Below, piece by piece: positions 1 to 9,670 of a stretch of DNA of 64,000 nt (the stretch's first letter is position 1; every line of letters begins with the position of its first letter). Origin of the DNA: Sulfolobus sp. S-194 (GTDB lineage: Archaea; Thermoproteota; Thermoprotei_A; Sulfolobales; Sulfolobaceae); the NCBI RefSeq assembly GCF_012222305.1, contig NZ_CP035730.1:2445501-2509500 (forward strand), given 5' to 3'. The position numbers and the translations under genes were made by a program. The notes under the pieces were generated by a model. That model was not told the DNA's origin. It did not search any database and worked only from the letters and a program-made list of their open reading frames with translations.

Positions 1-2686
1 GTTCTATGATTTTCTTATATTCATCAACACCACTTGATGTAAAAGTAACAGTATCTGCAATTAAGTTAACACGTTTGGTTAGAGCATTAACTATAGAATT
101 TAATACTGTCGCTTGTAATGAATTTCTCTCAGCTGAAGATAACTCAATCTTACTAACCTTAACCTCAGTAGGTATATTTATCCTTAATTTTTCTGCGATG
201 AATTCTATTAAAGTTTTAGCATTAACTCCGCTTTCTCTAAATTTAGCTGCTGCTAAGGGGCAAAGAGTTATTAGCATTGGATACTTAGAACCTAAAGCCC
301 TTGCCATCATATCTGCTCTTTTACCAATGTTCTTTTCTAGCACTGCTCCAGAACAACCTTCAACTTTTCTAACTCTAAACCCCATATCACTGAGCCTTCT
401 TATGATATCATTAGCGTATGAAGACGAGAAACATGCAACGTGTAAATATATTTCTTCACCTTTTCCGTCTATTTGAATAGACTTTAATACCCTGATATCA
501 ATTGGTGATACCTCATAAGTAACCTTTAATCCTAACATATTTGCGTAATCTCTATAAACTTCTGACAGTACTTTGTAATCTTCTGGAGCTATTGTTATGA
601 CCTCTAAAGAGTTGCTTAATATTTCTTCATTGCTTTTTATTTTCTGCTGAAGTTTTTCGCCTCCACTTATATAGCTCATGAATCCACTATCATATTCTGT
701 ACCAACTAGTTTTACTTTTAAACCAAGAGCTTTCAGTATTTTTAATGCTGCAATTGCTACTGTAGGATTATCTACTAAATATTTTCCTACCCATAATGCG
801 ATATCGCTATTGTTATCTACAATACTTGCTACTTCTGGATCCTGGGTTAATGGAATTTTCACTGGTGGTTCTTCTGGAACTTTTTTAGCTACGATACTAT
901 TTAATTTGACTAATAGTGAGGAGATTGGGATCTTAGCTGGGCATACACCATCACATAGCCCACATTTATGACAACCAGAAATTTCAGCTATAGCTGAATC
1001 TGGAATATCAACACTACCATAAAGATGATGATATGATATCGCACCTTTTACGAAATCAAACATCCCTTTAGGAGCATAAGGAACTTGAGGAATTAGTCTA
1101 AATTGAGGGCACACTGTTACACACATAGCACAGTCAATACATTCTAAAGAGTAATCAGTGAAAATATCTAAAAACCTCTTTACAGCTGAAAACCCATTTA
1201 CTTCTCCTCCAGGGACTACAGCCTTTACAAAACCAATTCCAAACCTAAATTGTAACGCTTCTTGTTGTCTTCTTACTATTTCAAAAACTACTTTGCCTCT
1301 TTTCTTAGGATCAAATACTTTTCCGGGGTTAAATAATTCTTCAGGATCCATTTCCTCTTTGTATTTCTTAATGAGCTCATATCTATCAATACCTAACTGT
1401 TGGAACGTTTTACCCATAGCCGAAAGTCTATTTCTAGAATATTTATGTCCAAACATTCCTATTGATAGTAAAGATCCTCCTACTTTCACGAAAGAGTCCA
1501 TCATTAACGTGTTCTTTGCTAGATCGTAGATTAACTTCTTATCACTAGGTTTAAGAGAAACTTCAGTGAATGCATTAACTAGTAATACTTCTCTTTTTTC
1601 TAGGTCTATATCCAAATCAAACCCAGAATTAGGCGATAATTCACCTAACTTACCTAGAGTACCCTCTAATTCTTTGACTAGATCATTTATTTTAGTGTAG
1701 TGAATAAGACCGTGCTGATGAATCAGTAATCCTTTAGTTCTTAATGCAGCAACTACACCATGATTAAATGACCACCAACCAGTCCATTCTCCCTCATATA
1801 CTTCGGCACTAAAAGCTTGAGCTATCCTATATAATTTAGGTTCTACAAGAGAAGAACGTAAGGATGGATATAATATAATCATATTCCATTTTCCCGGTGA
1901 AAGTTTTGCATTGAATTTCTGAGCTATATAAGATGAGATTGTTGGACCTCTAACTTGAACGTGCCAAGCTGGAATCACTTCTCTGTAAAACTCGCCAATT
2001 GCTTTTATAACATCATCAAATGAATTAAAAGAAAGTACTAATGCCTCAGTAGGGGAATACTTTCTTAATCTTATTCCGGCTTTTACAATAATTCCAGTAG
2101 TTCCTTCAGCACCAGCAACAAGAGCTAAATTACCACCTTCAAGATGAACTAAGTCCCCCCTGGGGTTAACCATCTCCACAAAGCTTACATTATCTGAAAT
2201 AAAACCATACTCGTAAGAACCAATACCTAACGCATCACCAGCAATTCCTCCCCCTACTGTAGAATCGTATGACGATGGAAAAGTCCTTAGCTGCAAACCT
2301 TTATTTTGGGCTGCCAAATCAACAAGCTTCCATGTGGCACCAGGCTCAGTTATAGCAACCATATTTGATTCATCAATTTCAACCTTATCCATTTTAGAGA
2401 AATCAAGTAATATTCCGCCTTCCGTCGTTAGTGCATTACCATATCTATTAGTGCCCCTACCATAAGGAGTAATAGGAACTTTATATTTCAACGCTATCTT
2501 AACAGCATCTATTACATCTTCTACTGAAGTTGGATAAATTACATAATCTGGGATAATATTTATCTTTATATTAGCCCAGACCAATTGTGGTACAAAGCCC
2601 ATATCTGCTGAATGAGAAAGTCTTTCAACTAAACTATCAGAAAAGTTATTTCCAAATCTAGCTTCTAATTCTTCTCTTAACCCCAC
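1..2686 (-). CDS. FAD-linked oxidase fused to 4Fe-4S / cysteine-rich oxidoreductase domain (partial, cut by left edge)
   Basis: An open minus-strand frame runs from a GTG at 2686 to the window edge with no stop, giving about 895 visible residues. The N-terminal half is a PCMH-type FAD-binding oxidase: PYGRGT at residues 74-79 and STVGGGIAGD at 142-151. It is followed by two ferredoxin-like motifs (CIDCAMCVTVCP near 515, CHKCGLCDGVCP near 567), then a cysteine-rich domain of the GlcF/HdrB type (Cys near 750, GCSG near 776). The family includes fused glycolate or D-lactate dehydrogenases that pass electrons through Fe-S clusters to quinone or another carrier; the substrate cannot be read here. 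The start codon overlaps the end of the HIT gene by 10 bases, so the two are probably cotranscribed. Confidence 0.88.
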   Translation of the reverse strand, partial: MGLREELEARFGNNFSDSLVERLSHSADMGFVPQLVWANIKINIIPDYVIYPTSVEDVIDAVKIALKYKVPITPYGRGTNRYGNALTTEGGILLDFSKMDKVEIDESNMVAITEPGATWKLVDLAAQNKGLQLRTFPSSYDSTVGGGIAGDALGIGSYEYGFISDNVSFVEMVNPRGDLVHLEGGNLALVAGAEGTTGIIVKAGIRLRKYSPTEALVLSFNSFDDVIKAIGEFYREVIPAWHVQVRGPTISSYIAQKFNAKLSPGKWNMIILYPSLRSSLVEPKLYRIAQAFSAEVYEGEWTGWWSFNHGVVAALRTKGLLIHQHGLIHYTKINDLVKELEGTLGKLGELSPNSGFDLDIDLEKREVLLVNAFTEVSLKPSDKKLIYDLAKNTLMMDSFVKVGGSLLSIGMFGHKYSRNRLSAMGKTFQQLGIDRYELIKKYKEEMDPEELFNPGKVFDPKKRGKVVFEIVRRQQEALQFRFGIGFVKAVVPGGEVNGFSAVKRFLDIFTDYSLECIDCAMCVTVCPQFRLIPQVPYAPKGMFDFVKGAISYHHLYGSVDIPDSAIAEISGCHKCGLCDGVCPAKIPISSLLVKLNSIVAKKVPEEPPVKIPLTQDPEVASIVDNNSDIALWVGKYLVDNPTVAIAALKILKALGLKVKLVGTEYDSGFMSYISGGEKLQQKIKSNEEILSNSLEVITIAPEDYKVLSEVYRDYANMLGLKVTYEVSPIDIRVLKSIQIDGKGEEIYLHVACFSSSYANDIIRRLSDMGFRVRKVEGCSGAVLEKNIGKRADMMARALGSKYPMLITLCPLAAAKFRESGVNAKTLIEFIAEKLRINIPTEVKVSKIELSSAERNSLQATVLNSIVNALTKRVNLIADTVTFTSSGVDEYKKIIE

Positions 2687-3129
2687 TTATAATCACCAAT
2701 TTTTCTTTTTAAATTTTCAATAGACTCCCTAATAATTTTTTGTAATAATTCATAATATTCTTTTTCTTGCTCCTTTCTTGGCTTAAAACCTTTAAAAATA
2801 TCTGGGTAATCTCCTTCCCAAGTTGGGATTATATGGACATGAAGGTGAAAAATAACCTGACCTGCACTTCTACCTATATTAGTTAATAATCTTAACCCAT
2901 CAGCCTTAACAGCGTCCTTTATGCCGAGTGAAACAAGCTTTACAACCTTAGCTAGTTCTGCTAACGTATCCTCATCTGCTTCCAAATAATTTTCAAAATG
3001 GTTTTTAGGAATCACAAGAGTATGCCCCAAGGATACCGGATATTTATCTAATATTGCTGCAAATTTGTCATCTTCATAAACAAAGTAACCTTCCAATTCT
3101 CTATTTATAATGCTACAAAACGTACACAT
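2677..3129 (-). CDS. HIT family nucleotide hydrolase/transferase
   Basis: A complete 150-residue HIT protein. The histidine triad HLHVH lies at residues 95-99, and the N-terminal CTFC is the Cys-pair often seen in bacterial and archaeal HIT proteins. Family members hydrolyse AMP-lysine, AMP-NH2 or dinucleoside polyphosphates, the middle His acting as nucleophile. The length is normal for a single-domain HIT protein. It reads directly into the FAD/Fe-S oxidase gene with a 10-base overlap and is divergent from the membrane protein gene at 3172. The exact substrate is unknown. Confidence 0.92.
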   Translation of the reverse strand: MCTFCSIINRELEGYFVYEDDKFAAILDKYPVSLGHTLVIPKNHFENYLEADEDTLAELAKVVKLVSLGIKDAVKADGLRLLTNIGRSAGQVIFHLHVHIIPTWEGDYPDIFKGFKPRKEQEKEYYELLQKIIRESIENLKRKIGDYKWG

Positions 3130-3171
3130 ATTGAATAATTATATAACATTCTGTTTATGAATTTTTAGTTA

Positions 3172-3771
3172 ATGGATATACCGTTACAAATACTAGTACT
3201 TATATTTTTGATAAGCTTTATTACTAATATATTACCCTTTGCTGGAGCTCCTTATACTTTGATAGCCACCAATTTCCTTCTAGCTTATGGTGAGAATATT
3301 GAAAATATTCTAATTGTTATATTCTTATCTGGTACTGGAGCAGCTCTGGCTAAAACTATTACTTACATTCTTGGTATAATATTGAAAAAACCATTAAGAA
3401 AAAACAAAAATATACCTTTAATTAACAAGTTCATTAAAAGTAAATATTTTCCATTAGCACTCTTTATTACGGCTATTTTACCAGGTTTGCCGCTTGATGA
3501 TTATCTTTATATAGGAGGTGGGCTAGTGAAAGAATCACTTAAAAAAATGTTAATAATAACAATTCCATCTAAAATTCTTAAAAGTTTAATAGAAATTCCT
3601 CTAGAATTATTTGGAATATTAAAAATAAGTGATTTATTTAATTTAAATCCTTTGCTCTTATCTATTTTGCTCACGCTAATTTTCTTTATAATTGGATTCT
3701 TACTCATAAAAATAGACTGGAACACTTTATATGAGAAAATTAGTGAAAAATATTTAAATAAAAGAATATAG
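3172..3771 (+). CDS. Polytopic membrane protein, possibly DedA/VTT-like
   Basis: 199 residues, mostly hydrophobic, with about five predicted membrane spans and Lys-rich loops near residues 75-90. The segment around residues 95-120 (LFITAILPGLPLDDYLYIGG) resembles the re-entrant Pro/Gly stretch of the DedA/VTT (SNARE-associated Golgi) family, but the match is weak and I do not see the complete signature. No enzyme motif is visible. The Nudix gene begins 9 bases after the stop, so the two may share a transcript. Function unknown; a small export or lipid-scramblase-like role is only a guess. Confidence 0.7.
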   Translation: MDIPLQILVLIFLISFITNILPFAGAPYTLIATNFLLAYGENIENILIVIFLSGTGAALAKTITYILGIILKKPLRKNKNIPLINKFIKSKYFPLALFITAILPGLPLDDYLYIGGGLVKESLKKMLIITIPSKILKSLIEIPLELFGILKISDLFNLNPLLLSILLTLIFFIIGFLLIKIDWNTLYEKISEKYLNKRI

Positions 3772-3779
3772 TAGTACCC

Positions 3780-4307
3780 ATGAGAATCTTCTCCTCCCCA
3801 AAATTTGATGTTATTATAGATAAATTCTCATTACCTAATGGAAAAGAAGTAGAAAAAGCATATGTTAAACATAGGGGATCAGTAGTCATAGTACCATTTA
3901 TTGATAAAGAAAAAATTATAATGATCAAGCAATATAGACCAATTATAGGAAAATGGTTAATAGAATTGCCTGCGGGAACAATTGAGGAAAAAGAAAATGA
4001 AGAAGAAACAGCAAGAAGAGAATTAGAAGAAGAAATTGGTTACAAACCAAATTTTATGAGTAAAGTATTTTCCTTCTATGTCTCACCTGGAGTAACTACA
4101 GAAATTATGCATGTTTATATAGCTAGTGATTTAGCAAAAACTTCTCAGAAATTAGAAGAATATGAGATTATCGAACCCTTCGAAATAAAATTGGAAGATG
4201 CTGTAAAAATGGTATTAGATGGAAAAATCGAGGACGGAAAAACAATGTTATCATTACTTCTTATCTCACAAAAATATCAAGATCTCCTAACTCACCAACT
4301 AATATAG
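3780..4307 (+). CDS. Nudix hydrolase, ADP-ribose pyrophosphatase-like
   Basis: 175 residues. A perfect Nudix box (G-x5-E-x7-REUxEExGU) spans residues 66-88, with REL-EE-E-GY providing the metal-binding glutamates. The arrangement of an N-terminal strand region, the RGSVVIVPF segment and the downstream VSPGVTTE stretch is typical of ADP-sugar pyrophosphatases, which cleave ADP-ribose to AMP and ribose 5-phosphate. Substrate specificity is inferred from overall similarity only. The 3' end overlaps the convergent chlorite-dismutase-family gene by 47 bases. Confidence 0.9.
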   Translation: MRIFSSPKFDVIIDKFSLPNGKEVEKAYVKHRGSVVIVPFIDKEKIIMIKQYRPIIGKWLIELPAGTIEEKENEEETARRELEEEIGYKPNFMSKVFSFYVSPGVTTEIMHVYIASDLAKTSQKLEEYEIIEPFEIKLEDAVKMVLDGKIEDGKTMLSLLLISQKYQDLLTHQLI

Positions 4308-4911
4308 GTTCCTCTAATGTAATCCATTTCCTAGCTTTAGCCTCTCTTAATTTTTCAACAACATTTGTCCACTTATAAAGATCAGGTATTTCATAAATTA
4401 CTACAAATTCATAATCTCCTATACCGAAGGAGTAAGTAGTATATGATCTAATGCCTTCATTATCTGGGTGATTTTTTGCAATATTAATGTGTTCAGCCAT
4501 AATATCACGTCTTTCATCAAAAGGCAATAAGTACCATTCCGGAGATTTCTTCATAGGATAAGCTACAAAATATTTTAGAGGTGGAATCTTTAGGAATGAG
4601 GATAAATCCTTATTACCACTCACAGTATAGGGAGAAGGTTTAAAAACAGAGAAGAAAGAGAGTTTTTCTTCTAAGTACGAGTTTGAAACTGAAAGAAGAG
4701 AATACCTAAAGTCGTTTAGTGGAGTAGTAGTATAGTCACTTGACCAATAAATTATATCTCCATCGTGTCTAAGAGAAATAAATCTCTTCAGTGAAACTAA
4801 CTTATTTGAGAACTCTTTTTCTACTTCATTTAATCTAGATAGTATTTGTTTTCGTTCTTCTCTTCCAGATTTCCACCATTCTTTAGAAAACTTAAACATG
4901 CTAACGGTCAT
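4261..4911 (-). CDS. Chlorite dismutase/HemQ-family heme protein
   Basis: About 216 residues from ATG 4911 (ATG 4899 is also possible). The frame stays open to 5073, but that extension would overlap the divergent BtpA gene, and a TATA-like ATATATA near 4945 fits the shorter start. The C-terminal half shows the family signature: YPMKK at residues 118-122, [10 protein letters not shown], then MAEH with His141 as the expected proximal heme ligand, followed by the [15 protein letters not shown] strand. Family members include coproheme decarboxylases (HemQ) of the coproporphyrin-dependent heme pathway and true chlorite dismutases. A heme-synthesis role is more likely than chlorite detoxification, but the sequence alone does not decide. 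Confidence 0.82.
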   Translation of the reverse strand: MTVSMFKFSKEWWKSGREERKQILSRLNEVEKEFSNKLVSLKRFISLRHDGDIIYWSSDYTTTPLNDFRYSLLSVSNSYLEEKLSFFSVFKPSPYTVSGNKDLSSFLKIPPLKYFVAYPMKKSPEWYLLPFDERRDIMAEHINIAKNHPDNEGIRSYTTYSFGIGDYEFVVIYEIPDLYKWTNVVEKLREAKARKWITLEEPILVGELGDLDIFVR

Positions 4912-4973
4912 ATAAACATAGTTTGACAACTTGTTCACAAAGGTATATATTTTCACCAGAATAAATAAACCTA

Positions 4974-5726
4974 ATGAAGCTAATAGGAGTTGTCCATTTA
5001 TTACCATTACCTGGGTCGTTTTTCTACAAAGGTGAATTTGAGGAAATAATAGACTTCGCAATAAATGAGTCAAAGAAACTTGAAGTAGGGGGATTTGATG
5101 CAGTAATATTAGAAAATTTTAATGATAAACCATTTAGAAAAAAGGTAAGGATTGAGACAGCAATTGCTATGGGTATAATCGCTAGAGAAGTAAAAAAGTC
5201 TACTAATTTACTCGTGGGTATAAATCTTTTACGTAATTCTGCTTATGAAGCAGCAAGTATTGCAAGTTTAACTGGAGATTTTATAAGAGTTAATGCATTA
5301 TGCGAAACAATATCTTCCCCCGAAGGGATAATTGAACCAGCCTCGGTAGAAGTTCAAGAGGCACTCTACTATATAAAGAGGAAAATCTCTATCTTGGCTG
5401 ACATAAATGTAAAACATGCTAGCCCTTTACATCAAATGAACCTGGAAAGTTTACTATTGGATTGTAAAGAAAGAGGATTTGCTGATTATATAATCGTAAC
5501 TGGGGAAAGAACAGGCAAAGAACCGAACCCAGAAATTGTGAAAATGATAAAAAATAAATCACCACTGCCCGTATGTGTAGGAAGTGGAATAACCCCAAAT
5601 AATATTAAAGATTACAAAGTGGACTGTTTTATAATCGGGACATATTTAAAGGACACTGATGGAAAGATAAAGGTAGAAAAAGTGAAAGAAATTGCAAACG
5701 CGGTTAAGAGTATACATAACGGGTGA
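4974..5726 (+). CDS. BtpA family TIM-barrel protein
   Basis: 250 residues. The N-terminus [15 protein letters not shown] followed by [13 protein letters not shown] is the hallmark of the BtpA/SgcQ family, and the C-terminal [11 protein letters not shown] and FIIGTYLK strands complete a (beta/alpha)8 barrel with a phosphate-binding end. BtpA is known in cyanobacteria as a photosystem I stability factor; archaeal members have no established role and probably bind a phosphorylated small molecule. Its end overlaps the THEP1 gene by 35 bases, so the pair is likely one transcript. Confidence 0.9.
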   Translation: MKLIGVVHLLPLPGSFFYKGEFEEIIDFAINESKKLEVGGFDAVILENFNDKPFRKKVRIETAIAMGIIAREVKKSTNLLVGINLLRNSAYEAASIASLTGDFIRVNALCETISSPEGIIEPASVEVQEALYYIKRKISILADINVKHASPLHQMNLESLLLDCKERGFADYIIVTGERTGKEPNPEIVKMIKNKSPLPVCVGSGITPNNIKDYKVDCFIIGTYLKDTDGKIKVEKVKEIANAVKSIHNG

Positions 5727-6201
5727 GCCAGGAATAGGAAAAACTACAATTTTCCTTAAAGTAATTGAAAAACTCAAATTACAAGGATACTCTATCTCAG
5801 GATTTTATTGCCCAGAAGTGAGAGAAAAAGGACAAAGAATAGGTTTCAAAATAAAAAGTCTAGATAATGAAGTAGAAGATTGGTTAGCTAGCGTTTATGC
5901 AAAAAGTAGTATTAAAATCGGTAAATATTATGTCACTATAAATGAAGATACAATAAATAAAATTAAAGAAAAAATTTCTAAATCTGAAATAATAGGAATC
6001 GATGAAATAGGTCCAATGGAGCTTTCGGTATCTAAGCTTAAAGAGATAATAGATTACGTATTAAAGGGAAAACCTATAGTCATAGCAGTAGTCCATAGGA
6101 AGATTTCATTTAAGGATGGAAAAACGTTTATAGTTACTTATGAAAATAGAAGCAGACTAGATAAACAAATATTTAATTATATAATATCCTTGATACAATA
6201 A
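5692..6201 (+). CDS. THEP1-type nucleoside triphosphatase
   Basis: 169 residues. Walker A GEPGIGKT lies at residues 11-18 and the Walker B stretch IIGIDEIGPMEL at about 102-113, both characteristic of the thermophilic nucleoside-triphosphatase (THEP1/NTPase_1) family, which hydrolyses ATP and GTP and may phosphorylate nucleotides. The start must be the TTG at 5692: an in-frame TGA lies a few codons upstream and no ATG or GTG occurs before the P-loop. It therefore begins inside the 3' end of the BtpA gene (35-base overlap), pointing to translational coupling. Confidence 0.9.
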   Translation: MQTRLRVYITGEPGIGKTTIFLKVIEKLKLQGYSISGFYCPEVREKGQRIGFKIKSLDNEVEDWLASVYAKSSIKIGKYYVTINEDTINKIKEKISKSEIIGIDEIGPMELSVSKLKEIIDYVLKGKPIVIAVVHRKISFKDGKTFIVTYENRSRLDKQIFNYIISLIQ

Positions 6202-6380
6202 CTATGAAGTATTAAATGTTAAGAATATATTAATAAAAATACTTCAGAAATCTCAGCAAATTATTAATCTATCTAGAAGCAACTAGGATAAACAAACATC
6301 ATGGAGCCCAAGTAAATTCTTCATTATGACTAGCTTATTGAAAATTAGGAGATATTAATAAAGTAAAATTCTCTTGATTA

Positions 6381-6391
6381 ATTATATATAG
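6381..6391 (+). promoter_or_regulatory. TATA box of the GT-C-like gene
   Basis: ATTATATATA is centred about 26 bases before the GTG start at 6412, the spacing expected for a leaderless crenarchaeal transcript. The spacer 6202-6411 holds no other recognisable gene. Confidence 0.6.
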
Positions 6392-6411
6392 CATACTCCA
6401 ACTATTATTTT

Positions 6412-7995
6412 GTGGATACTCAATTAAGGCATAAGATACTATACATTATTTTAGCGTCTATAATGTTATATACGCTTTACCTGATTAACTTCAGAAATAA
6501 TATTCTAACACATCCTATTTCAGCTGCAATAATATCATTTTCTTTCTTTTCAGTAATTACTATAATAATAATATCTCTCTATCCAGAATTATTAGACCCT
6601 AATAGGAACTTATCTAAAATTGATGATTATGTGGTTTTCATAGCTACTTCAACATTTCTTATAGTTAGCATATCATTAATCTCAAGCTATGGTACTGATG
6701 ATATGGAATATATTTTTCAAGCTTTAAACTATTTATTCAGTGGAAAGAATCCTTATTTAGCAAATTATTACCCCCACTCAGTTGGCCCTACTTATTTGAT
6801 TAATGGTAAGATTGCCTCCACTTTTGTATATCCTCCATTTTCTTTTCTAGTTTATATTCCCTTTTATCTTTTAATCAGATTTACTAATGCACCTGGCTAT
6901 TATATAAATATAGTAAACGTGATATTTGATGTCATACTTATAATACTTATCTATCTTGAAGGAAGAAAAAGACAAGATCCACTAGCCGTTCTATCCGTTA
7001 TATTTTTATATCTACTCACAGCAATAGCAATACCACCTTTTTATGGGGTAAACAGTGTAATTCCAGCAACATTCTTACTTATTTCATATTTAAGAGATGA
7101 TAAGTGGGGTGGAATTAGCTTAGGTATTGCCTCATCTTTTATTCAACTTAGTTGGTTAGCATTACCATTTATTTTAATATATAAACTTAAAAATAGTAAA
7201 ATAAGTAAAATAAAGAATTATTTATCATATTTTATACTAACAATTATAATTATAAATCTTCCATTTGTTATATTAAACTATAAAACATTTTTATATAATA
7301 TATTTACAACTGATATTAATACTATTCCGGTGGGTGCGTTAGGATTAACTGTAATTAATTATGCAGGAGTGTATCAATTAGAACCATGGTTTTTTACATT
7401 CTCCGAAGGTGTAGTATCTATTTTTCTTATATATATATATTACAAATTTTTCGAAATATTGAAGCAAAGCATCTGGATATATCCTATGGTTATTAGTTGG
7501 TTCATGTGGAGAACCCTTACTGAATATTTCTTTTTATGGATTCCACTATTATTTGTAACAATATATAAGATGGATTATAAGTTACCTAGTATTAAAATAA
7601 ATATAAGAAAAGATATAGGAGTCCCTTTATTTATTCTTTTAACGCTTTTGTTATCTGTTGGAGTGTACGCACATGAAACCTACATAGCAACAAACCCTCT
7701 TAGAATATTAAACGTTCAACCATTAGGCAAACAGCCATATTCTGCAATTTTAGTTGAAGTTAAAAATTTGGGTAATAAACCATTAAATATAACCCTCGTA
7801 AGAGTATCCTTGCCTAACAATCTCAATATGGTATGGAATTTCACATATACTTTAATCCCTCCAAATTCTTCATCAATACTTTTTGCCTATGCGCCATACT
7901 ATAATGAGACAATAAATTCAACAATATTTGCAGTAGAAGTTTACTCATATTATTACTTTGCAACATATAAGGTAAATATAAGTAATATTTCTTAG
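6412..7995 (+). CDS. Multi-pass membrane protein, putative GT-C (GT87-like) glycosyltransferase
   Basis: 527 residues with about ten membrane spans and an outer C-terminal domain. After the second or third span comes YGTDDMEY with an acidic pair at residues 96-97, where GT-C enzymes carry their catalytic D/E motif, and further on FVYPPFSF near 139-145, resembling the YPP of GT87 mannosyltransferases. Such enzymes use polyprenyl-phosphate sugars outside the membrane. The last roughly 100 residues form a beta-rich, Asn-Xaa-Ser/Thr-rich domain (NETINST). GTG start, leaderless promoter. It abuts nadE with no gap. Likely role is N-glycan or glycolipid assembly; the sugar is unknown. Confidence 0.65.
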   Translation: MDTQLRHKILYIILASIMLYTLYLINFRNNILTHPISAAIISFSFFSVITIIIISLYPELLDPNRNLSKIDDYVVFIATSTFLIVSISLISSYGTDDMEYIFQALNYLFSGKNPYLANYYPHSVGPTYLINGKIASTFVYPPFSFLVYIPFYLLIRFTNAPGYYINIVNVIFDVILIILIYLEGRKRQDPLAVLSVIFLYLLTAIAIPPFYGVNSVIPATFLLISYLRDDKWGGISLGIASSFIQLSWLALPFILIYKLKNSKISKIKNYLSYFILTIIIINLPFVILNYKTFLYNIFTTDINTIPVGALGLTVINYAGVYQLEPWFFTFSEGVVSIFLIYIYYKFFEILKQSIWIYPMVISWFMWRTLTEYFFLWIPLLFVTIYKMDYKLPSIKINIRKDIGVPLFILLTLLLSVGVYAHETYIATNPLRILNVQPLGKQPYSAILVEVKNLGNKPLNITLVRVSLPNNLNMVWNFTYTLIPPNSSSILFAYAPYYNETINSTIFAVEVYSYYYFATYKVNISNIS

Positions 7996-8835
7996 ATGAT
8001 GCCAGAATATGTGAGAAAAAAACTTACCTTAGACTTTAGCCAAGTTACTGATTACATAGTTAGAAGAATAAGAGAATACATAGAAGAGAGTAAAAAAGAA
8101 GGAGGAATAATAGGCTTAAGTGGTGGAATTGATTCTTCAGTAACAACAATCCTCTTATCAAGAGCTACCAATAACTTCTACATTTTATTAATGCCTACTT
8201 CATCAACACCTCAAAAAGACATTGAAGATGCCATGAAAATAATCAAATTAGTAAATGGTGAGAATAAATATAGTTATATAAACATTGATAAGATTATTAA
8301 TGAGTTCTCCTCTATTGTCAATACATCCGATAAAATAGTAGTAGGAAATATAAAAGCTAGAGTTAGAATGACACTATTATATGCGTTTGCTCAAAAAATG
8401 AACTATCTAGTAATAGGAACGGGGGATAAAAGTGAAATAATGCTTGGTTATTTTACTAAATATGGTGATGGAGGAGTAGATATATTACCAATTGGAGACT
8501 TATATAAAACACAAGTTAGAATGCTTGGCAATTATTTAGGAGTACCAGAAGAAATAGTTAAAAAACCACCTTCTCCAGCATTATGGGAGGGACAAACGGC
8601 TGAAGGGGAAATTGGCTTAGAGTATGAAACTATAGATTCTATACTTTACCTTAAGTTTGAGGAAATGAGAGAACCAGAAGAAATAGCCGAAATGACTAAG
8701 ACTAGTTATGATAAAGTAATAAAAATTATAAATATGGTAAAAACTTCACAACATAAAAGACTTCCACCAGAAATTTTCAGATTAAGCGGAAGGGCAATTA
8801 ATTCTGACTGGAGGTATCCAAGACAATGGGGTTAA
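7996..8835 (+). CDS. nadE: NAD+ synthetase (synthetase subunit)
   Basis: 279 residues. The ATP-pyrophosphatase loop SGGIDSS is at residues 42-48, and GTGDKSEIMLGYFTKYGDGG is the conserved deamido-NAD/ammonia-site segment. The enzyme adenylates deamido-NAD+ and replaces AMP with ammonia, the last step of NAD+ synthesis. The length is that of stand-alone ammonia-dependent enzymes. However, the next gene, overlapping by 10 bases, is a nitrilase-type glutaminase resembling the N-terminal domain of glutamine-dependent NadE, so this protein probably receives ammonia from that partner. Confidence 0.95.
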   Translation: MMPEYVRKKLTLDFSQVTDYIVRRIREYIEESKKEGGIIGLSGGIDSSVTTILLSRATNNFYILLMPTSSTPQKDIEDAMKIIKLVNGENKYSYINIDKIINEFSSIVNTSDKIVVGNIKARVRMTLLYAFAQKMNYLVIGTGDKSEIMLGYFTKYGDGGVDILPIGDLYKTQVRMLGNYLGVPEEIVKKPPSPALWEGQTAEGEIGLEYETIDSILYLKFEEMREPEEIAEMTKTSYDKVIKIINMVKTSQHKRLPPEIFRLSGRAINSDWRYPRQWG

Positions 8836-9635
8836 AAGTAGAATTAGCTCAAATAAGACCAAAACTTGGAGATGTAAAATATAATTTGGAAAAACACCAA
8901 GATATAATATCTTCATCTTCTGCAGACTGTATAATTTTTCCAGAGCTTTCCTTAACTGGATATATATTAAGGGATTTAGTGTACGAAGTGTATAATGAAA
9001 GCGAAAAAGCAGTAGAAAAATTATCAGAAGAAAATAAATGCGTAGTAGCCGGATTAGTTAAAGAAATAAGACCCGGTATACTTAGAAATGCATCTGCTAT
9101 AATAATTAATCATCAAATTAACTATATATATAAATTCTATTTACCTACATATGGTTTATTTGAAGAAAGAAGATATTTTCAACCTGGAGATCCAAAAAGA
9201 GATTTAAAAATATTTGAATACAAAGGAGTAAAATTTGGAGTAATTATCTGTGAAGATGCATGGCATTATGAACCAATTGAGACACTCGCTTTACTAGGTG
9301 CTGATAGCATATTTATTCCAGCAGCATCACCAATGAGAAGATTAAGTACTAGGCTAGGTATACAAGATAATTGGGAAGCGTTACTAAAGGCCCATTCTAT
9401 AATTAATGGTATTTGGACCATTTTCGTAAATAATGTAGGAAGCCAAGAGGAGGAATTCTTTTGGGGCGGATCTATGGTTGTATCCCCCAATGGAGAGATA
9501 ATAAATAGAGCTAAATTATTTGAAGAAGATATAATAATAACTGAAATAAATCTCAATGAAGTTAGGAAAAATAGATTTTTTAGTAGTTTCAGAGAGCATA
9601 ATAGGGATTTTCACGATGTATTAAGGAGCCTCTAA
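8826..9635 (+). CDS. Nitrilase-family glutaminase, probable partner subunit of NAD synthetase
   Basis: 269 residues. The Glu-Lys-Cys catalytic triad is visible: E40 (FPELSLTGY), K103 (YKFYLPTYG) and C142 (VIICEDAWH). The stretches LPTYGLFEERRYFQPGD and ICEDAW match the glutaminase domain of fused glutamine-dependent NAD synthetases better than omega-amidases or beta-ureidopropionases. The 10-base overlap with nadE supports a two-subunit enzyme in which this protein releases ammonia from glutamine. The assignment combines family knowledge with gene context; assembly with NadE is inferred. Confidence 0.85.
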   Translation: MGLKVELAQIRPKLGDVKYNLEKHQDIISSSSADCIIFPELSLTGYILRDLVYEVYNESEKAVEKLSEENKCVVAGLVKEIRPGILRNASAIIINHQINYIYKFYLPTYGLFEERRYFQPGDPKRDLKIFEYKGVKFGVIICEDAWHYEPIETLALLGADSIFIPAASPMRRLSTRLGIQDNWEALLKAHSIINGIWTIFVNNVGSQEEEFFWGGSMVVSPNGEIINRAKLFEEDIIITEINLNEVRKNRFFSSFREHNRDFHDVLRSL

Positions 9636-9670
9636 ATTTATTTCCTCTTTTATAAAACTATATTTTAGTT

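Noticed and set aside
6..1529. Plus-strand open frames in the first 1.5 kb
   Set aside because: The minus strand encodes a continuous FAD/Fe-S oxidase with clear motifs; the plus frames are its antisense.
4912..5073. Longer N-terminus for the chlorite-dismutase-family protein
   Set aside because: It would overlap the divergent BtpA gene by 100 bases and does not resemble the family.
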